A stretch of 64,000 nt of DNA, taken from Trichodelitschia bisporula. Lineage: Eukaryota > Ascomycota > Dothideomycetes > Phaeotrichales > Phaeotrichaceae. Position numbers and translations under genes: made by a program. Under the pieces are notes generated by a model, which saw nothing but the letters and a program-made list of their open reading frames with translations, was not told the origin of the DNA and ran no database searches. This document shows, piece after piece, positions 35,028-46,393 of the stretch (within the stretch, counting starts at the first letter, position 1; the number at the start of each line of letters is the position of its first letter). Where the stretch lies: contig ML996698.1 of NCBI GenBank assembly GCA_010356995.1, positions 431,923-495,922 on the forward strand, read 5' to 3'.

Positions 35028-37440
35028 ATGGATCGCGGAACGCTCCCTATCCCGAGGATTCGGGGTCTGCGGAGCATCTCCAGTGCAGCGCAATTGGGGA
35101 ATGGCGGATTGTCTGGGCTCGCGTCTAGTGCCTCATTTTTTCAGAAACGCTCGCCCTCTTCCAGTTCAGCTTCTGCTTCCCCGACCTGCACCCACACCGA
35201 CGATTCAAACACATGCCAGAAGCCTACGGACACCACTGGCGTTCTACCAATTGTTCTCGCGGTTGTGTACGTTGTCACACAAACATCATACCAGACCGCA
35301 ATTGCTAATATGTCACAGTCTTCCCGTGACGGCCGCTGTAATCGTCATCATCTTCTTGCACCGAAAATACAAGAAGCGATTGCGGAAGGAGGATATCGCC
35401 GATGAGGAGAAGTACAGGTCTATGGATTTTGGCATGGATCTCAGCTTCGGCCGTCAGGGCAAGAAGGGAGGCACCGAGATGAAGGAGACTGGACCGACCC
35501 GGAAGCATATGCGCGGGCTTTCGATTGAGAACAACAGCCCTTATCTCTTTCCTGGAGTTAACGACTCGAGGGAATCTTTCAACTCCCTTGCACGCTCTGC
35601 TTTGGATGCCGATCATCGCTACCGCCCGACAGGTTTCACAAAAGGCGACGACATGTCTATCCACGGCTCTATCCGCTCCCCCAGTCCCGCCACTGGCCGC
35701 CCCAGGCGTGACACGGAGTCTACCGCTGCCGGATCGACTTTTGATACAACGCCCAACGCAAACCTTCTGCACAACGCTCAGGCCAACCCAAAGTCACTCC
35801 CTCCGCGGGGCGCTTCCTTGGATTCACCTCCTGTGAAGGAACCCATGAGGAAGCCCGCCCCCGCCAACACTACGAGTAGCAGCCTCGCCCCAGCGCCGAC
35901 TGAGGTAGGACGCGAGTCGTTTATTGATAATGCTGCTTTCCGGAAGAGCAATGCCTATCTGGCTAAGTTCATCCACAGCCGTGACACTTCAGTCGACGAC
36001 AAGGGTACGCCGAAGCCAGAGCCTCAACACTCGGAAGGTCTTGGTCTGGACGCTTCTCAGTTCTCCTTCGAGACTACCAACTCCGCCCCGCCCATCCAAT
36101 CCACCGCTTTAGACATAGGCATCGCCACCACCACTCCTGCGGCTGAGCCGGCTTCTGACACTCGCACTGCCAAGTTCCAGTCGATGCAGGCTTCCATTCA
36201 TGGAGCGAATACGAACAGTTTTGTCAGTACGTCTAGCTATGGCGAGGCGTTCAAGATTACCCCTCCCAGCCCGACTCGGGATTCGACGTCGACCTATGCC
36301 ACCATCCCCAACCGTGGGCAATCGCTTGCGATGCCGGGAGGCATGCCGGGGATCCGCGAGCACCCCGCTGGTGACGATGAACGCAATACGGGCGATCGGG
36401 CCAGCCGTCTCGGTAACAACATGGACTCCTCTCAGCAGCGTCTGAGCATTGTTGTTCGACCCCTCCCACCAGATGACCCGACCGAGAACCCGGAGGAGCG
36501 TGCCAATCGCATCCGCTCCTTCTACAAGGAATACTTTGACGACTCTGGCAAGCACACGTCCATGGCCCCGGCCGGCATGGCCCAGGGCCCACCTCAAAAC
36601 TTCAATGCCGGAGACTACTACGAGGACTATGGCCAGGAATACATGAACAGCAACGCGACGGTGTACGACCATGAAGCTCGCGGTTTCGTCGTCGCCGCGA
36701 GGCCTTTCGCCCAACCTATCACTCGTCGCGCCATGACACCGCCGCCTCGCGCACCTCCCCGCTTCCGCGGTGGTTCTACGGCTAGCGCTGGCCCTAGATT
36801 CCACGGCCAAATGACTCCTCGCGGACAATCTGTAATGTCATTTCGTGGGCCGGGCTCGCCAGCACCTTCTTCAGGTTCTGGATACGAGCGCGGTCGCCAG
36901 CCGAAGAAGAACCTGCCACCTCCTGCGCCGCTCATCAGTCTCAAGAGCCCCCATTTGATGAAGGACGATAGCGCTCTTTTCGCCGCTTTCGATCTTGCTC
37001 CCCCTGCTACTTACCGCGATCGCCAAAACGGACGCCGTCCTGATAGCCCGCTTGGTGTCGAAAGACCATATTCCCCGGTTGTCAAAGCTCACGTACCGCT
37101 AGCAGGCAGCTTTGATGATTTGGCGATGATTCCTAGTCCGTGAGTATTTTCCAAATCGATATTGTCCTGTGGATAACGACTAACCAACTACAGTCATTCG
37201 CTTCGGAGGTCGGGTACATTCACGGCGCTTGACTTCGCACCGCAACATCGCTTCCGGAATGCCGATCCTGGCTCTGATGCCGCCTCAATTCGGTCAGGAC
37301 ACAGTGGCATGTCTAACCAGCAAGTCTACGCCTTGCGCGCTGGGGCCTATCGGGTCAGCCGTGTACCAAAGGAGCTTGCAGGAACAAAGGACGACATCGT
37401 TGCCGAGTTAACCAAGCCGAGCTGGAAGCTGGGCTACTAA
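35028..37440 (+). CDS. Single-pass membrane protein with long cytoplasmic tail, family unknown
   Basis: Exons 35028-35266, 35319-37139 and 37194-37440 (introns 52 and 54 nt, donors GTACGT and GTGAGT) give 768 residues. The first 70 or so residues are Ser-rich with two Cys (CTHTDDSNTC). The first junction builds one transmembrane helix, VLPIVLAVVLPVTAAVIVII, followed by a basic stop-transfer HRKYKKRLRK. The remaining 670 residues are disordered, Ser/Pro-rich, with conserved-looking patches (DEEKYRSMDFGMDLSFGRQG, ENPEERANRIRSFYKEYFDD) and a C-terminus AYRVSRVPKELAGTKDDIVA. No cleavable signal peptide is seen, so a type III orientation with the tail in the cytosol is inferred. A cortical scaffold role is possible but unproven. 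Confidence 0.82.
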
Positions 37441-38336
37441 CTTCTGTCACGATCCTGGGGATTCTCCGGCCTTATACTCCTTTCCTTTGAGGGCTGTTGT
37501 GCTGCAATCTGGCGATATTTGGCGTGGGTGCATCGAAATAAAGGGTTTCTTCTTTGGGAGATTGATGGACCAGGTTTCGAAGGACAGTGGTCATTCGCAC
37601 CGGACGAGAAGTTTCTCTGTTCATGAAAGAGCAGCCCTCGACGGATTGAAAGCAAGAGGAGGGTGGGTGTTGAATTTGACGACTCCGTGCATATGCTGGC
37701 TATGTGGAGGTTCTGCGAACCTCGTCCTCTCAATTTTCCATGTTCTGTTGTTGATGAGAGGAGTTGCTTCGCTGGCTTTTGTAGATGGCAAGGCGCTTAG
37801 ACGTACATACTGCTAGGAAAGGAAGGTGGGGCGTTGTACATAGTGGCATGGTCTCAAGGGACTGTGCCGAGTGGCGTTACAGATGTTCTTGAGATGGGTG
37901 CCGGGACATTGTGGATGGATACTTCGACATCTCTGTTCCATACTCGGTACAGATAATGTGAGCTAGTGTTTATACCTTCTGCAGTTCGACTGCTGCGTAA
38001 GTGATTACGGAGAGTTATCTGGGTTTTGGGTTCTCCACATCGACCTACCATTTCCCCTCTGCCTCTCAGACGCTGGTTGATATCACGTGGGTCGATCCCA
38101 CCGCCTAATCTCGAGTCCTTCATCTGGGCTCTCCAAGATGCAACACACAGCGTACATTATCCAAGTAAGCTTCAATTAACCTCGGTGTGCTTGAGGCTCA
38201 GATCTAATGTATTCCCTCAGTGGCCATTTAGAAGGCTCAGATCATCCTTTCTTCGTGACGGAAACTTGCTTCCTCACCAACAACCGGACGCCAGGCCTTG
38301 ACACCATCGCCCCACCCTACCAGTATTTGGCGCCAG
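37441..38336. other. Intergenic region upstream of CCE1
   Basis: 896 bp without a supported gene. A CACGTG box lies at 38084-38089, about 250 bp before the CCE1 start. The open frame of CCE1 extends to 38298 without an ATG, so the first ATG at 38337 is used. Confidence 0.45.
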
Positions 38337-39383
38337 ATGCAGCCTTTTCATTCATCGGTACAAAACCTTAAACTTGTCCACCTTCGATCACTTCTCACTC
38401 TTCTCGGTGGCCAAATATCTGGGACAAAGTCACAGCTCCAGAAACGTGTATTCGATGAACTCAATGTCGCCAAACTCGCGCTCCACGCGCGAAAACGAGG
38501 CTCAAATAGCGCACCCATACGGCTTCTCAGTATAGACATGGGGATACGCAACTTAGCCTTCTGTGTGTGCGACATAGACCTCCCCGCCACCTCTCCCGAC
38601 ACAACGGCAGTGCCAAAAGTCACACTCTATGCCTGGCATCGTATCTCGCTCCTTCCTCCTGAGCCGGAAGGGGAGATACCTCCCACAGCCTCGGAAAATT
38701 TCTCCCCACCGGCTCTCTCCCGTACGGCACTTAATCTCCTTACAAGCACGCTGCTACCTTACGCGCCAGACACAATCCTAATTGAGCGCCAGCGCTTCCG
38801 CACTGGGGGTGCCTCAGCCGTGCAGGAATGGACGTTGCGCGTCAACATGTTGGAGTCCATGATGTGGGCTATCCTCACAACATTGAAGACTATACAGGGA
38901 GGAGGCCCCCTTCAATCCTCACCCTCCTGGGAAATTTGGCCTGTGAATCCGAGACAGGTAGCTCAATTCTTTGTCGCAGATATCGTGGGTATAAGCGATG
39001 GTAAGAAGTCAAAGAGCAAGGCGGAGAGGGGGAAGGCAGAGAAAATTGCTGTCGCAGCCGCTCTTATTGCCGGACAGGAGCGTCGGGAAATAAAACTGAC
39101 TATTGGGGACGGAGTACAGAGCTTGGTTGGTTCCTTTCTGGCGAAGTTAACGACCAAAACGAAGCGCCAGGCTGCCCCTCGACAAGCGCATGCTACACCT
39201 ACATCAGTCCTTGAGGACTTAGAAAAACCTAGCGAGATTGGGAAGCTGGACGACCTCGCGGATTGTTTGCTCCAGGCGTCGGCTTGGGTGACGTGGGAGC
39301 GGAATCGCCGAGAACTGCTGAAGCTCCAGAAGGCTGGGATACATTATGAAGCTTTAGTTGAATGGATTGGAAGACGAAAATGA
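38337..39383 (+). CDS. CCE1: Mitochondrial Holliday-junction resolvase (Cce1/Ydc2)
   Basis: Single exon, 348 residues from the first ATG at 38337. Cce1/Ydc2 cuts four-way junctions in mitochondrial DNA. The N-terminal segment NLKLVHLRSLLTLLGGQISG-TKSQLQKRVFDEL is a SAP-like DNA-binding helix pair. The RNase H-like catalytic core follows with LLSIDMGIRNLAFCV (catalytic Asp67), DTILIERQRFRTGG (catalytic Glu) and the C-terminal acidic pair in KLDDLADCLLQASAW. All expected acidic residues are present. The segment VNPRQVAQFF and the Lys-rich KKSKSKAERGKAEK between the second and third motifs are also as in the family. A short presequence is likely but not obvious. Confidence 0.92.
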   Translation: MQPFHSSVQNLKLVHLRSLLTLLGGQISGTKSQLQKRVFDELNVAKLALHARKRGSNSAPIRLLSIDMGIRNLAFCVCDIDLPATSPDTTAVPKVTLYAWHRISLLPPEPEGEIPPTASENFSPPALSRTALNLLTSTLLPYAPDTILIERQRFRTGGASAVQEWTLRVNMLESMMWAILTTLKTIQGGGPLQSSPSWEIWPVNPRQVAQFFVADIVGISDGKKSKSKAERGKAEKIAVAAALIAGQERREIKLTIGDGVQSLVGSFLAKLTTKTKRQAAPRQAHATPTSVLEDLEKPSEIGKLDDLADCLLQASAWVTWERNRRELLKLQKAGIHYEALVEWIGRRK

Positions 39384-39999
39384 GTCACAAATTTTCATGC
39401 TTGGCCATATGACGCGAATCCTAGACCCCTACTTGGATTTCAGTTCGTTGGATGGATTAGGGACTCCGCTAGGGAGCGTTCCCTTGTTGCTGCATGATTG
39501 TCGGGATCGGATACGATGACTAGATATTAGCAGCTTCGTGTAGACTTTGCTCTTTCGACCAGTGACGGCTGCTGTGTCACGCTCGGCATGAGCAGCTACA
39601 TAATGCGCTTAACCTTTTCATGAGGATCACCAGTCTTATCATGAACACTAGGCTGAAGCTCTGCGCCCCACGACAAGCCCTCGTGGCCCTGTCATAAACG
39701 GTGGCGACCACGGGTTCCTTGGCATTGAAAGAGGGCAAAACATTTTAAGATGGAGACGGTACTGTGTAATGCCAGCGTGGAGACTGCTCTCCTTAATGAA
39801 GCTAATAACATCCTCTGCTTCTCACTCTGGGTGTGGCCATTTGTTTAGCTGAATACTCAACGACTGGCACTTTGCCAATATTGCCAGCACCTAACCCTGT
39901 AAGAACCATAACTAGAGGTCACCGGTGAGTCTTCAGTGCGATATACCCTTTACTCTTGCTGATGGTAATTTCAGGCTGAAAGCCAACAAGTCAACGGCC
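39384..39999. other. Intergenic region and GNAT 5' leader with intron
   Basis: No gene is seen. Just before the GNAT start there is a likely 5'-UTR intron from the GTGAGT at about 39925 to the TTTCAG at about 39974. Reading the upstream frame as coding is therefore not supported. Confidence 0.45.
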
Positions 40000-40650
40000 A
40001 TGGCACTTCCAGGCCAGAATACTCCTCTGTGCCGCTTGGTACCTATCAACATGCGCGACGACGATGAATTTGAAGAACTCCAACGCCAAAGGCTCAGGTG
40101 TGGCTATGCCTCTGACGATGCTACTCTTAATGATTGGCGGAAGGCAACGGAGGCGGGCACGAAAGTGATCTTTTGGATTTGTTGTGCCAGCCAGGCTGAA
40201 GGGGACGGAACCCGCGGTGACATCGTAGGCCATATAGCTCTCAACAGCCAAACCGATCCACCAGACCCCAGGCTCGCCAAAGCGGACAAGTCAGTCCTTT
40301 ACATGTCGACATTTTTCGTTTTTCAGGAACGGCAGCGACAAGGCATTGGTCGCGCTGCTCTCTCACTGTTGGAAGAGGAGGCCGTGAGAGAGCCATATGG
40401 ATCTCCTATGTGTAAGGCTATTACGGCGGACACGCTGAGCAAAAAGTACACAGACTGGGATGGTCCTCAATGGAGAGGCTTATGGCCAAGGTTGGGATTG
40501 CCGAAGCCACCCAAGGGGACAAGTACGGAGATTTGGTACAACAAGCTGGGATGGGAAACGTGGGCCGATGAGCCTAAGCTCAACCTCGAACTAGGAGATG
40601 GAAGCAAGGTCATGGTGAACCTTGCCCTCTTGAAGAGGAGGCTGCAATAA
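40000..40650 (+). CDS. GNAT-family N-acetyltransferase
   Basis: 216 residues from the ATG at 40000 in a GGCCATGG context. Upstream in-frame codons look like a 5'-UTR intron. The fold of acetyl-CoA dependent N-acetyltransferases is seen in DIVGHIALNSQTD (strand with Gly), VLYMSTFFVFQERQRQGIGR (the acetyl-CoA pyrophosphate loop RQRQGIGR), AALSLLEEEAVRE (the following helix) and a late YNKLGWETW (motif B). The substrate, whether small molecule or protein, cannot be read from the sequence. Neighbours give no metabolic clue. Soluble, no targeting signal. Confidence 0.85.
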   Translation: MALPGQNTPLCRLVPINMRDDDEFEELQRQRLRCGYASDDATLNDWRKATEAGTKVIFWICCASQAEGDGTRGDIVGHIALNSQTDPPDPRLAKADKSVLYMSTFFVFQERQRQGIGRAALSLLEEEAVREPYGSPMCKAITADTLSKKYTDWDGPQWRGLWPRLGLPKPPKGTSTEIWYNKLGWETWADEPKLNLELGDGSKVMVNLALLKRRLQ

Positions 40651-40961
40651 AGGAGGGGATCCGATGTCTGTATGGAGTTGTAGAGGCAATATTGGTCGAT
40701 CTGGATGCTGAAGCTTCCGGAAATACAATGATGCGGGTGCGGTCCTAGCGCAGCGTTAGGCCAAGAGGCGCGGATTATTCTCGGAGACCCTTGGACAGGC
40801 TGGATATCTCGGCGCTGTGGAAAAATCTCGCGCAACTACACGCTTGCACATTACCACTACCACTCTTCCTCTGATCTCAGCACTCCTCTGTACTTCGATC
40901 GCACTGGCCCCGCAGCTTCATGGTTATGCCCAAATGAATCGAGAATCCATTTCGTCCTCTC
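40651..40961. other. Short intergenic region
   Basis: 311 bp between two tandem plus-strand genes. It serves as the GNAT 3' end and the promoter of the PPR gene. No further feature is seen. Confidence 0.5.
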
Positions 40962-43226
40962 ATGCGACGCGCTCGAATTGCAAATGCGGTCTCTGTCTCG
41001 AGCGCCGAGCTGCCCATCCTCCCGTTTCTTGCGCCCCGAATCTTTCATCCCGCCCTATACCGTCAGCGAACTCGTCAGCGGCACTCGAGTGTGCACGATA
41101 AAGATAGACTGAAGGACAGAATTGGTGGACATCTAAGTGCTGTGAGGTCCGCTGGACCCGTGCATCACACTTTGGAGGCACATACCGCCCCGATACCCTG
41201 TCGTTTCGCCCGCCACCTGATCGAGACCTCAACCTCAGCCCAACCAGATGCGCATCTCTACGGTTCAGGGATATCAAGAGCACAGACAGGCAAGAGAAGA
41301 TTCAGCCAGAGCCATGGAAGGCTCTTCGGCGAAGCAAGTGGGCTACCTGAGGTGGATGCGCCCGGCCCACCGCATGAGCACATACAGCAACCTTCTCTGA
41401 ATGCGGAGCCGGAGAGAACTTCGGCTTTCCAAGTCAAGATCAAGCGTTGGAAGATACGGACGCCTGAACCTTTTTGGGCCCGCAGCCTCCAACTATTGCG
41501 CGAGCGAAGGGCAAGGGTAGCATCTCCATCCTCACCTATGAGACGCCTCAAGTTGCCCATCGATGACAGGGCACGGGAATGGGCATTGCCGTTGATGGAA
41601 TGCGCACGTCAGGACCAAAAAACGATGCGTGAAACATGGGAAAGGCACTCCCTTGATGATAGACGAGCAATTTGGCCTCATGCTATGCTATGGCTTGTCG
41701 AAGCTGACCCGCAGGTGGCTTTGACGGCACTGGTAGCCACCTACTCTCTGGAATCGGCGCCGCCTAGCATGGCGACGGATATATTGGAGCATCTGGTGCT
41801 TCACTTCCTCATCGGCTCTGAGCGTGACGCCCTCGGGCATCTTTACTCTGCCATTATACACTTTCTCGAAAATGGCCTCAAAATCCGCAGCGTCCCCATC
41901 GCTTTGGTTGCGGACCGGAGCGATCCCGAGAAGGCGCGGCAGCTCTATCAAATCATCCAAGAAAAGAACATCTCCCTTGCTCCCGTCGCCCTCAAAGCCA
42001 TTGCTCATCGAGTTGCGATCACCGGCGACTTCGACCTGGCCTTGAAGATTATCGAGAAGGTCGCATTGCTTACAGGATACACATGGAAAAGGGGTGATGG
42101 CCTGGCGGCGAAGATATTGCGTTACAGTCTCAAACATCCTGAGGGCTATCATGCCTCTACCGACATTTTGGCTCGTCTCGTGGACATGGGGATCAAAATC
42201 ACGATAACGGCTTACAACGCTCTCATCGGGAATGCCGTGGACGTGGGAGATTTTCCGACCGCTTTTAGAGTATTTGAATTTCTCCAAGAGCATGGCATCG
42301 AGCCCGATAGCGTGACCTACAACGTCATGCTCACAGCCTGCGAGTCGTGCGAGGAGCAGAGCGTCGTGGAAGACATGCTGACGAAAGCCCGGGCTTGCAT
42401 TGAACGGGATCGCTCCGATAGACTTGCAACTAATTTCCTCCACTGCTCTCTGTTGTACCACCAGCGCTTTTTCTCAGCGAGCCAGTCTAGTGCGAAGTGG
42501 ATCTACGCCCGGGTGCTCCGTCAATATCTCACCTACTTTCCGCCGTATCCTTTGTTTGACCTCGGTCTGTTGGACAAGAACGATCTGCCCTCCGACATCG
42601 TCAGTATCATTGACAATGGCATGAAGCTGGATGTGGATTTTCAGCCCGTCAATATCGTCCTCATGGCCTTTCTACGGGCCAACACGGACTCGGACCGGCT
42701 TGTGCAAGTCTACAATGCTTTTCAGCGTAATGCGCGCAGTGGCGGATGGCTCATCAATCTTTGTGCCTATGACACGACCTACAATCTCTTCCTCATGGCC
42801 TTTGGCTTCGATTCGAAGGCTGTTGGGCTTTGCCCGGAAATCGTGCGGCACATGACGGAGCCATATCCCACCGACAGGATCCCCGAGAAGCGCCCTAGGG
42901 GCACGTCTGAAATTTTCGCGAGGCCGACGGTGCAGACATGGTCCATCCTACTTCATGTCTTTGCCTGGCAAGGACATACTGCCGCGGCCAACAAGGTCAT
43001 GGACTTGATGGAGCAGCGTGGCACCCAGCCGGATGATGTCACATGGAACATATTGATTAAAGGCTATGCTACAGCTAACGATGAGGAAGGGATTTTAGAG
43101 GCATTGGATAATATGCGAAAGAGTGGGTTCGCATATGACAAGTTCACGATGAAAGCAGTGGGTCGCATGAACAACAAGGAGGCGTTGTTCAGGGTGTTGA
43201 AGGAGACAGCGGTGTCGACAGAATAA
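40962..43226 (+). CDS. Pentatricopeptide repeat protein, probably mitochondrial
   Basis: Single exon, 754 residues. The N-terminus is Arg/Ser/Ala-rich without acidic residues for the first 40 or so positions, fitting a mitochondrial presequence. PPR motifs are clearest at ITAYNALIGNAVDVGDFPTA with RVFEFLQEHGIEPDSVTYNV, and near the C-terminus at VQTWSILLHVFAWQGHTAAA and MDLMEQRGTQPDDVTWNILI. Weaker helical repeats lie between (GDFDLALKIIEKVA). PPR proteins of fungi bind organellar RNA and act in maturation, stability or translation of mitochondrial transcripts. Which transcript is unknown, and the repeats are too degenerate to read a target code. Confidence 0.87.
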   Translation: MRRARIANAVSVSSAELPILPFLAPRIFHPALYRQRTRQRHSSVHDKDRLKDRIGGHLSAVRSAGPVHHTLEAHTAPIPCRFARHLIETSTSAQPDAHLYGSGISRAQTGKRRFSQSHGRLFGEASGLPEVDAPGPPHEHIQQPSLNAEPERTSAFQVKIKRWKIRTPEPFWARSLQLLRERRARVASPSSPMRRLKLPIDDRAREWALPLMECARQDQKTMRETWERHSLDDRRAIWPHAMLWLVEADPQVALTALVATYSLESAPPSMATDILEHLVLHFLIGSERDALGHLYSAIIHFLENGLKIRSVPIALVADRSDPEKARQLYQIIQEKNISLAPVALKAIAHRVAITGDFDLALKIIEKVALLTGYTWKRGDGLAAKILRYSLKHPEGYHASTDILARLVDMGIKITITAYNALIGNAVDVGDFPTAFRVFEFLQEHGIEPDSVTYNVMLTACESCEEQSVVEDMLTKARACIERDRSDRLATNFLHCSLLYHQRFFSASQSSAKWIYARVLRQYLTYFPPYPLFDLGLLDKNDLPSDIVSIIDNGMKLDVDFQPVNIVLMAFLRANTDSDRLVQVYNAFQRNARSGGWLINLCAYDTTYNLFLMAFGFDSKAVGLCPEIVRHMTEPYPTDRIPEKRPRGTSEIFARPTVQTWSILLHVFAWQGHTAAANKVMDLMEQRGTQPDDVTWNILIKGYATANDEEGILEALDNMRKSGFAYDKFTMKAVGRMNNKEALFRVLKETAVSTE

Positions 43227-45658
43227 CAATCACCACTTTACTTCCATGTATGAGAACCGGCTTGATACGCTTCATTTGGACCTTGTTCCAATTACAGATG
43301 CCGATGCTATACAGCGTTGTATCCAGCCCGTCAACAGGACAGCATTGGCGCATCGCGACGGTTTCCTATAAGCACTACAGCGAGGTTAGCACTACAGGCT
43401 GTCAGAGTTCAGCCGAGCCAGCGTGAGATGTCTGCAGCCTGGTGGCAACCCCTTCTATCTCCCGGCGGGCCGGGCGGTGGTACTCGTCAAAATAGCCTAT
43501 GCGGTGCGAAACCTTGGGAACTATGTGCCACAAGGGGAGGAGAAAGCGGGTTACCATGTGCATGGGAAAGGTTAATTGGACAGCCGAGACTAGCGCGGCG
43601 TGCTGTTCAAAGGTTTGCAGACCTCCAGTCACGCTTCAAGGCACAGCATAAAGGAGTAGAACAAAGAGACGAGAACTAAGGGAAAACCAAGGCAGCTACT
43701 GTGCATCTTCGATGCAAGCAAGCGTGCCTCGCGACTGGTGTCTGTCAGATGTTATGAGAGGGGTGTTGTGGTGGATGCATTGCATCTCGGGTCTTTTCTT
43801 GGGTGCGGGCCATATTTGCGTCATTCTGACGTGCAGGAATGCTGGCGCGATAGCCCGCACATCATATCGATAGTAAAGTGATTGTGGCTTTTTCTACATT
43901 GAACCATTTGCCGAAGCATTACCACATATCGCCGATGATAACCTCCCTGGGCGATAGCCGTTCCGTGCCGTTGGATTGGCGTCCACGTTCTTGCCGGACG
44001 AGTGGCACGAGAATTCGGGAATATATCGAGCAACACCATCCCGTCATCGCAACCGGTAAGCCGGCGCGGCCGGGTTGCCTACACGGCATGAACACGCCCT
44101 GTCACGGCTCTGCGGGTGAAGAGACTAGATGATGGTGAGTGCATTGTTGGGGTTCTATCGACAACTCTAAGTTAGTGAAGCTGCAGGCTGACAGGTAGCC
44201 AAAGGCGAGAAATGCTAGTGATCGAGCTGTCCATGCGAAACCTGAACTCGGAAGGTGGAGCGCACGGGAAAAACTCTGTCGGCCTACATCGAGCTGACCT
44301 GCGCTGTGCCGTACGTGGTGTTCAATGCAGTTTCAAGTTTTAGACGTCGGTGTGAACAGCAGAGGGAAAGTTGCCCTGTCCTTTGACGTGCATTGCATGA
44401 AGCTGAGGGCATGCAGAGGCTGCAAGCGCGTACTACGTACTTCTAACAATCGGTCACACTTCAAGGAAGCTCTGTCTCTTTTGACGCCGTCGTCTCGAGC
44501 GGAGACATCTGGTCCCCTTTCCGATGGCGTTGTCTTCCCACCCTGCCAACTCACCGGAAACAAATGGCCAAAAAGCTGAGATGTTTTTCTGTGTCAAGCC
44601 TCTCTCTCCCATTCGCTGTGTCCCCTGAACCCTTCATTCGGGAGAGGGCAGCCGCAGCGAAAAGCGGGTGCCTGGCGGGTTGGCGGATCTCCCGAGGCGG
44701 CTGCAAGGGGCTGAGGGCCATGGGAGGCGGCGCTCACCCCATTGGCACAGCCTGGGCGATGAAACGGCAGCCATGATCCGTTGTGGAGAAGAAGACAGCG
44801 AAAAATGTGAGCGAACATCCTGAGAGGAAAAGGCCCGTCTTGTTCTTGTGGAGAACTTGATTACTCGAGCATCGACGATATACTTGTATGTCTAGACACA
44901 CGGCTCGACCTATGCCCAGACCATAGACTATTGCCAAAGTCCACCGAAAACTCCGGACAAGATGCAGAAGCGAACAAAGACGGACCGTTAACCATTGTGT
45001 CCATCCCCGAAGCGGCAAGGCAAGCGTTCAACAGCTGCTCGCCAACCCCTCCGAGCCTCATCCGCGGATGTCGCCGCACGGCTAACGTGCGCAGCTTTGC
45101 CTTCTCCCGGCTGACAGAAGTGGGTCGCAGTTGCTCGTTGAAAGTTGTGCTTTGCTGCATCAGGAAGGGATGACCCACAAGTCACAAACGCTGCTTCCCC
45201 TTCAGCTCCCCAAGTGTGGCAGGAACGACTCTTCACTGGCCACGTCAGATCCAGCCACACCGGGGCGGAGGCTCTCTTGTGGATTCATGGTGCATGGCGC
45301 ACGGGCCCGGATTGCGTTTCTTTGCTCCCCCCCTACCCCATCTCTCCACCCTAAAGGAAGCGCTTTGTCTCGCCATCCAGCTAAGAGTACAAGAGCCCCC
45401 AGTTCGGTATCTTCTTAAAGCACCCTTCTTTCCCTACCACCACGAGCTTGACGCTTCGTTAGATCACATTCCTTCAGCTGTTCACGGTTTATCACACTCC
45501 TTTTTAGAAACCAGACCACCACAGTCCCTCTTTTACGCAAACTATTCATCAGTCGCTAGCCGATTTTTGAATATTCCCTCTCTGTCACCGACAAAACCGT
45601 TCGGAACAACACCCCCTCACCAAAAAGAACAAAAGGATCATTCCAATCGATCGCCAAA
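43227..45658. other. 2.4-kb intergenic region upstream of the Asp f 7-like gene
   Basis: No supported gene on either strand, only short frames. The last 200 bp are pyrimidine-rich with A-rich sequence directly before the start codon. This is a promoter and leader typical of a highly expressed secreted-protein gene. No repeats, transposon ends or RNA gene were recognised. Confidence 0.5.
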
Positions 45659-46393
45659 ATGAAGTCCGCTATCATTGCTGCCTCTTTCCTGGCCTCGCTC
45701 GCCATCGCCGCCCCTCTCCAGAAGCGCGCCTATGTCTACGAGACCATCACCGAGGAGACGTGGGTCACCGTTACTCAGTGGGTTGATGGTACATCTGCGA
45801 CTCCCGCGGCTGGCAACGGCTTCTTCGAGGGTGGTCGTCCTGCGCACCGCACTTCAGCCGCCGCTCCCGAGATCACGGCTGCGCCGTCCGTCGCTCCGGC
45901 TCCCGTTGCCTCACCCTCACCCGTCGCCGCCGTGGAGCCCGTCAAGGTGCAGCCGTCCGCCTCGCCTGTCGCCGTCCCGAGCGTCGCTTCGGTTGCTGCG
46001 CCTGTTGCTTCTGCTTCTGCCTCGCCCGCCTCCACTTACTCTACCGGCTCCTCGTCTTCCAGCGGCAGCAGCTACTCCGGCACTGGCGAGATCACCTACT
46101 ACGATGTCGTTGGCGCCGCCGGGTCTTGCGGTCGCCAGGGCTCCCCGTCCGAGAATCTGATTGCACTCTCCGTGAACATCATGGGTCCTCTGAACGGCGG
46201 CAACTCCAACAACAACCCGCTGTGCGGCAAGACCATCGAAATCACGTACAACGGCGCCACGCACACCGGCACCGTGTACGACACGTGCCAGGGATGCGCT
46301 ACTGGCGACATCGACCTCACTCCGCAGCTGTTCCAGGCCGTTGCTCCCAACGGTGACGGGCGCGTCCCGGGCGTGTCGTGGAAGATCCTCTAA
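45659..46393 (+). CDS. Secreted double-psi beta-barrel (barwin/RlpA-like) protein, Asp f 7 type
   Basis: Single exon, 244 residues, ATG in a CCAAAATG context. Residues 1-18 form a signal peptide (AIIAASFLASLAIAAP) followed by a Kex2-type LQKR site. Next is the YVYETITEETWVTVT segment common in Asp f 7-like and related fungal secreted proteins. A long Ala/Pro/Val/Ser linker, likely O-glycosylated, precedes the C-terminal double-psi beta-barrel: GEITYYDVVGAAGSCGRQGS, NPLCGKTIEITYNGATHTGT and VYDTCQGCATGDIDLTPQLF. Four or more Cys and the DIDLTP-F motif match the RlpA/expansin-like family. It probably acts at the cell wall or surface; no enzymatic activity is established for most members. Confidence 0.93.
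   Translation: MKSAIIAASFLASLAIAAPLQKRAYVYETITEETWVTVTQWVDGTSATPAAGNGFFEGGRPAHRTSAAAPEITAAPSVAPAPVASPSPVAAVEPVKVQPSASPVAVPSVASVAAPVASASASPASTYSTGSSSSSGSSYSGTGEITYYDVVGAAGSCGRQGSPSENLIALSVNIMGPLNGGNSNNNPLCGKTIEITYNGATHTGTVYDTCQGCATGDIDLTPQLFQAVAPNGDGRVPGVSWKIL

Noticed and set aside
36109-36828. 239-codon antisense frame inside the one-TM protein gene
   Set aside because: Arg/Gly-rich shadow on the opposite strand of a spliced, structured gene model.
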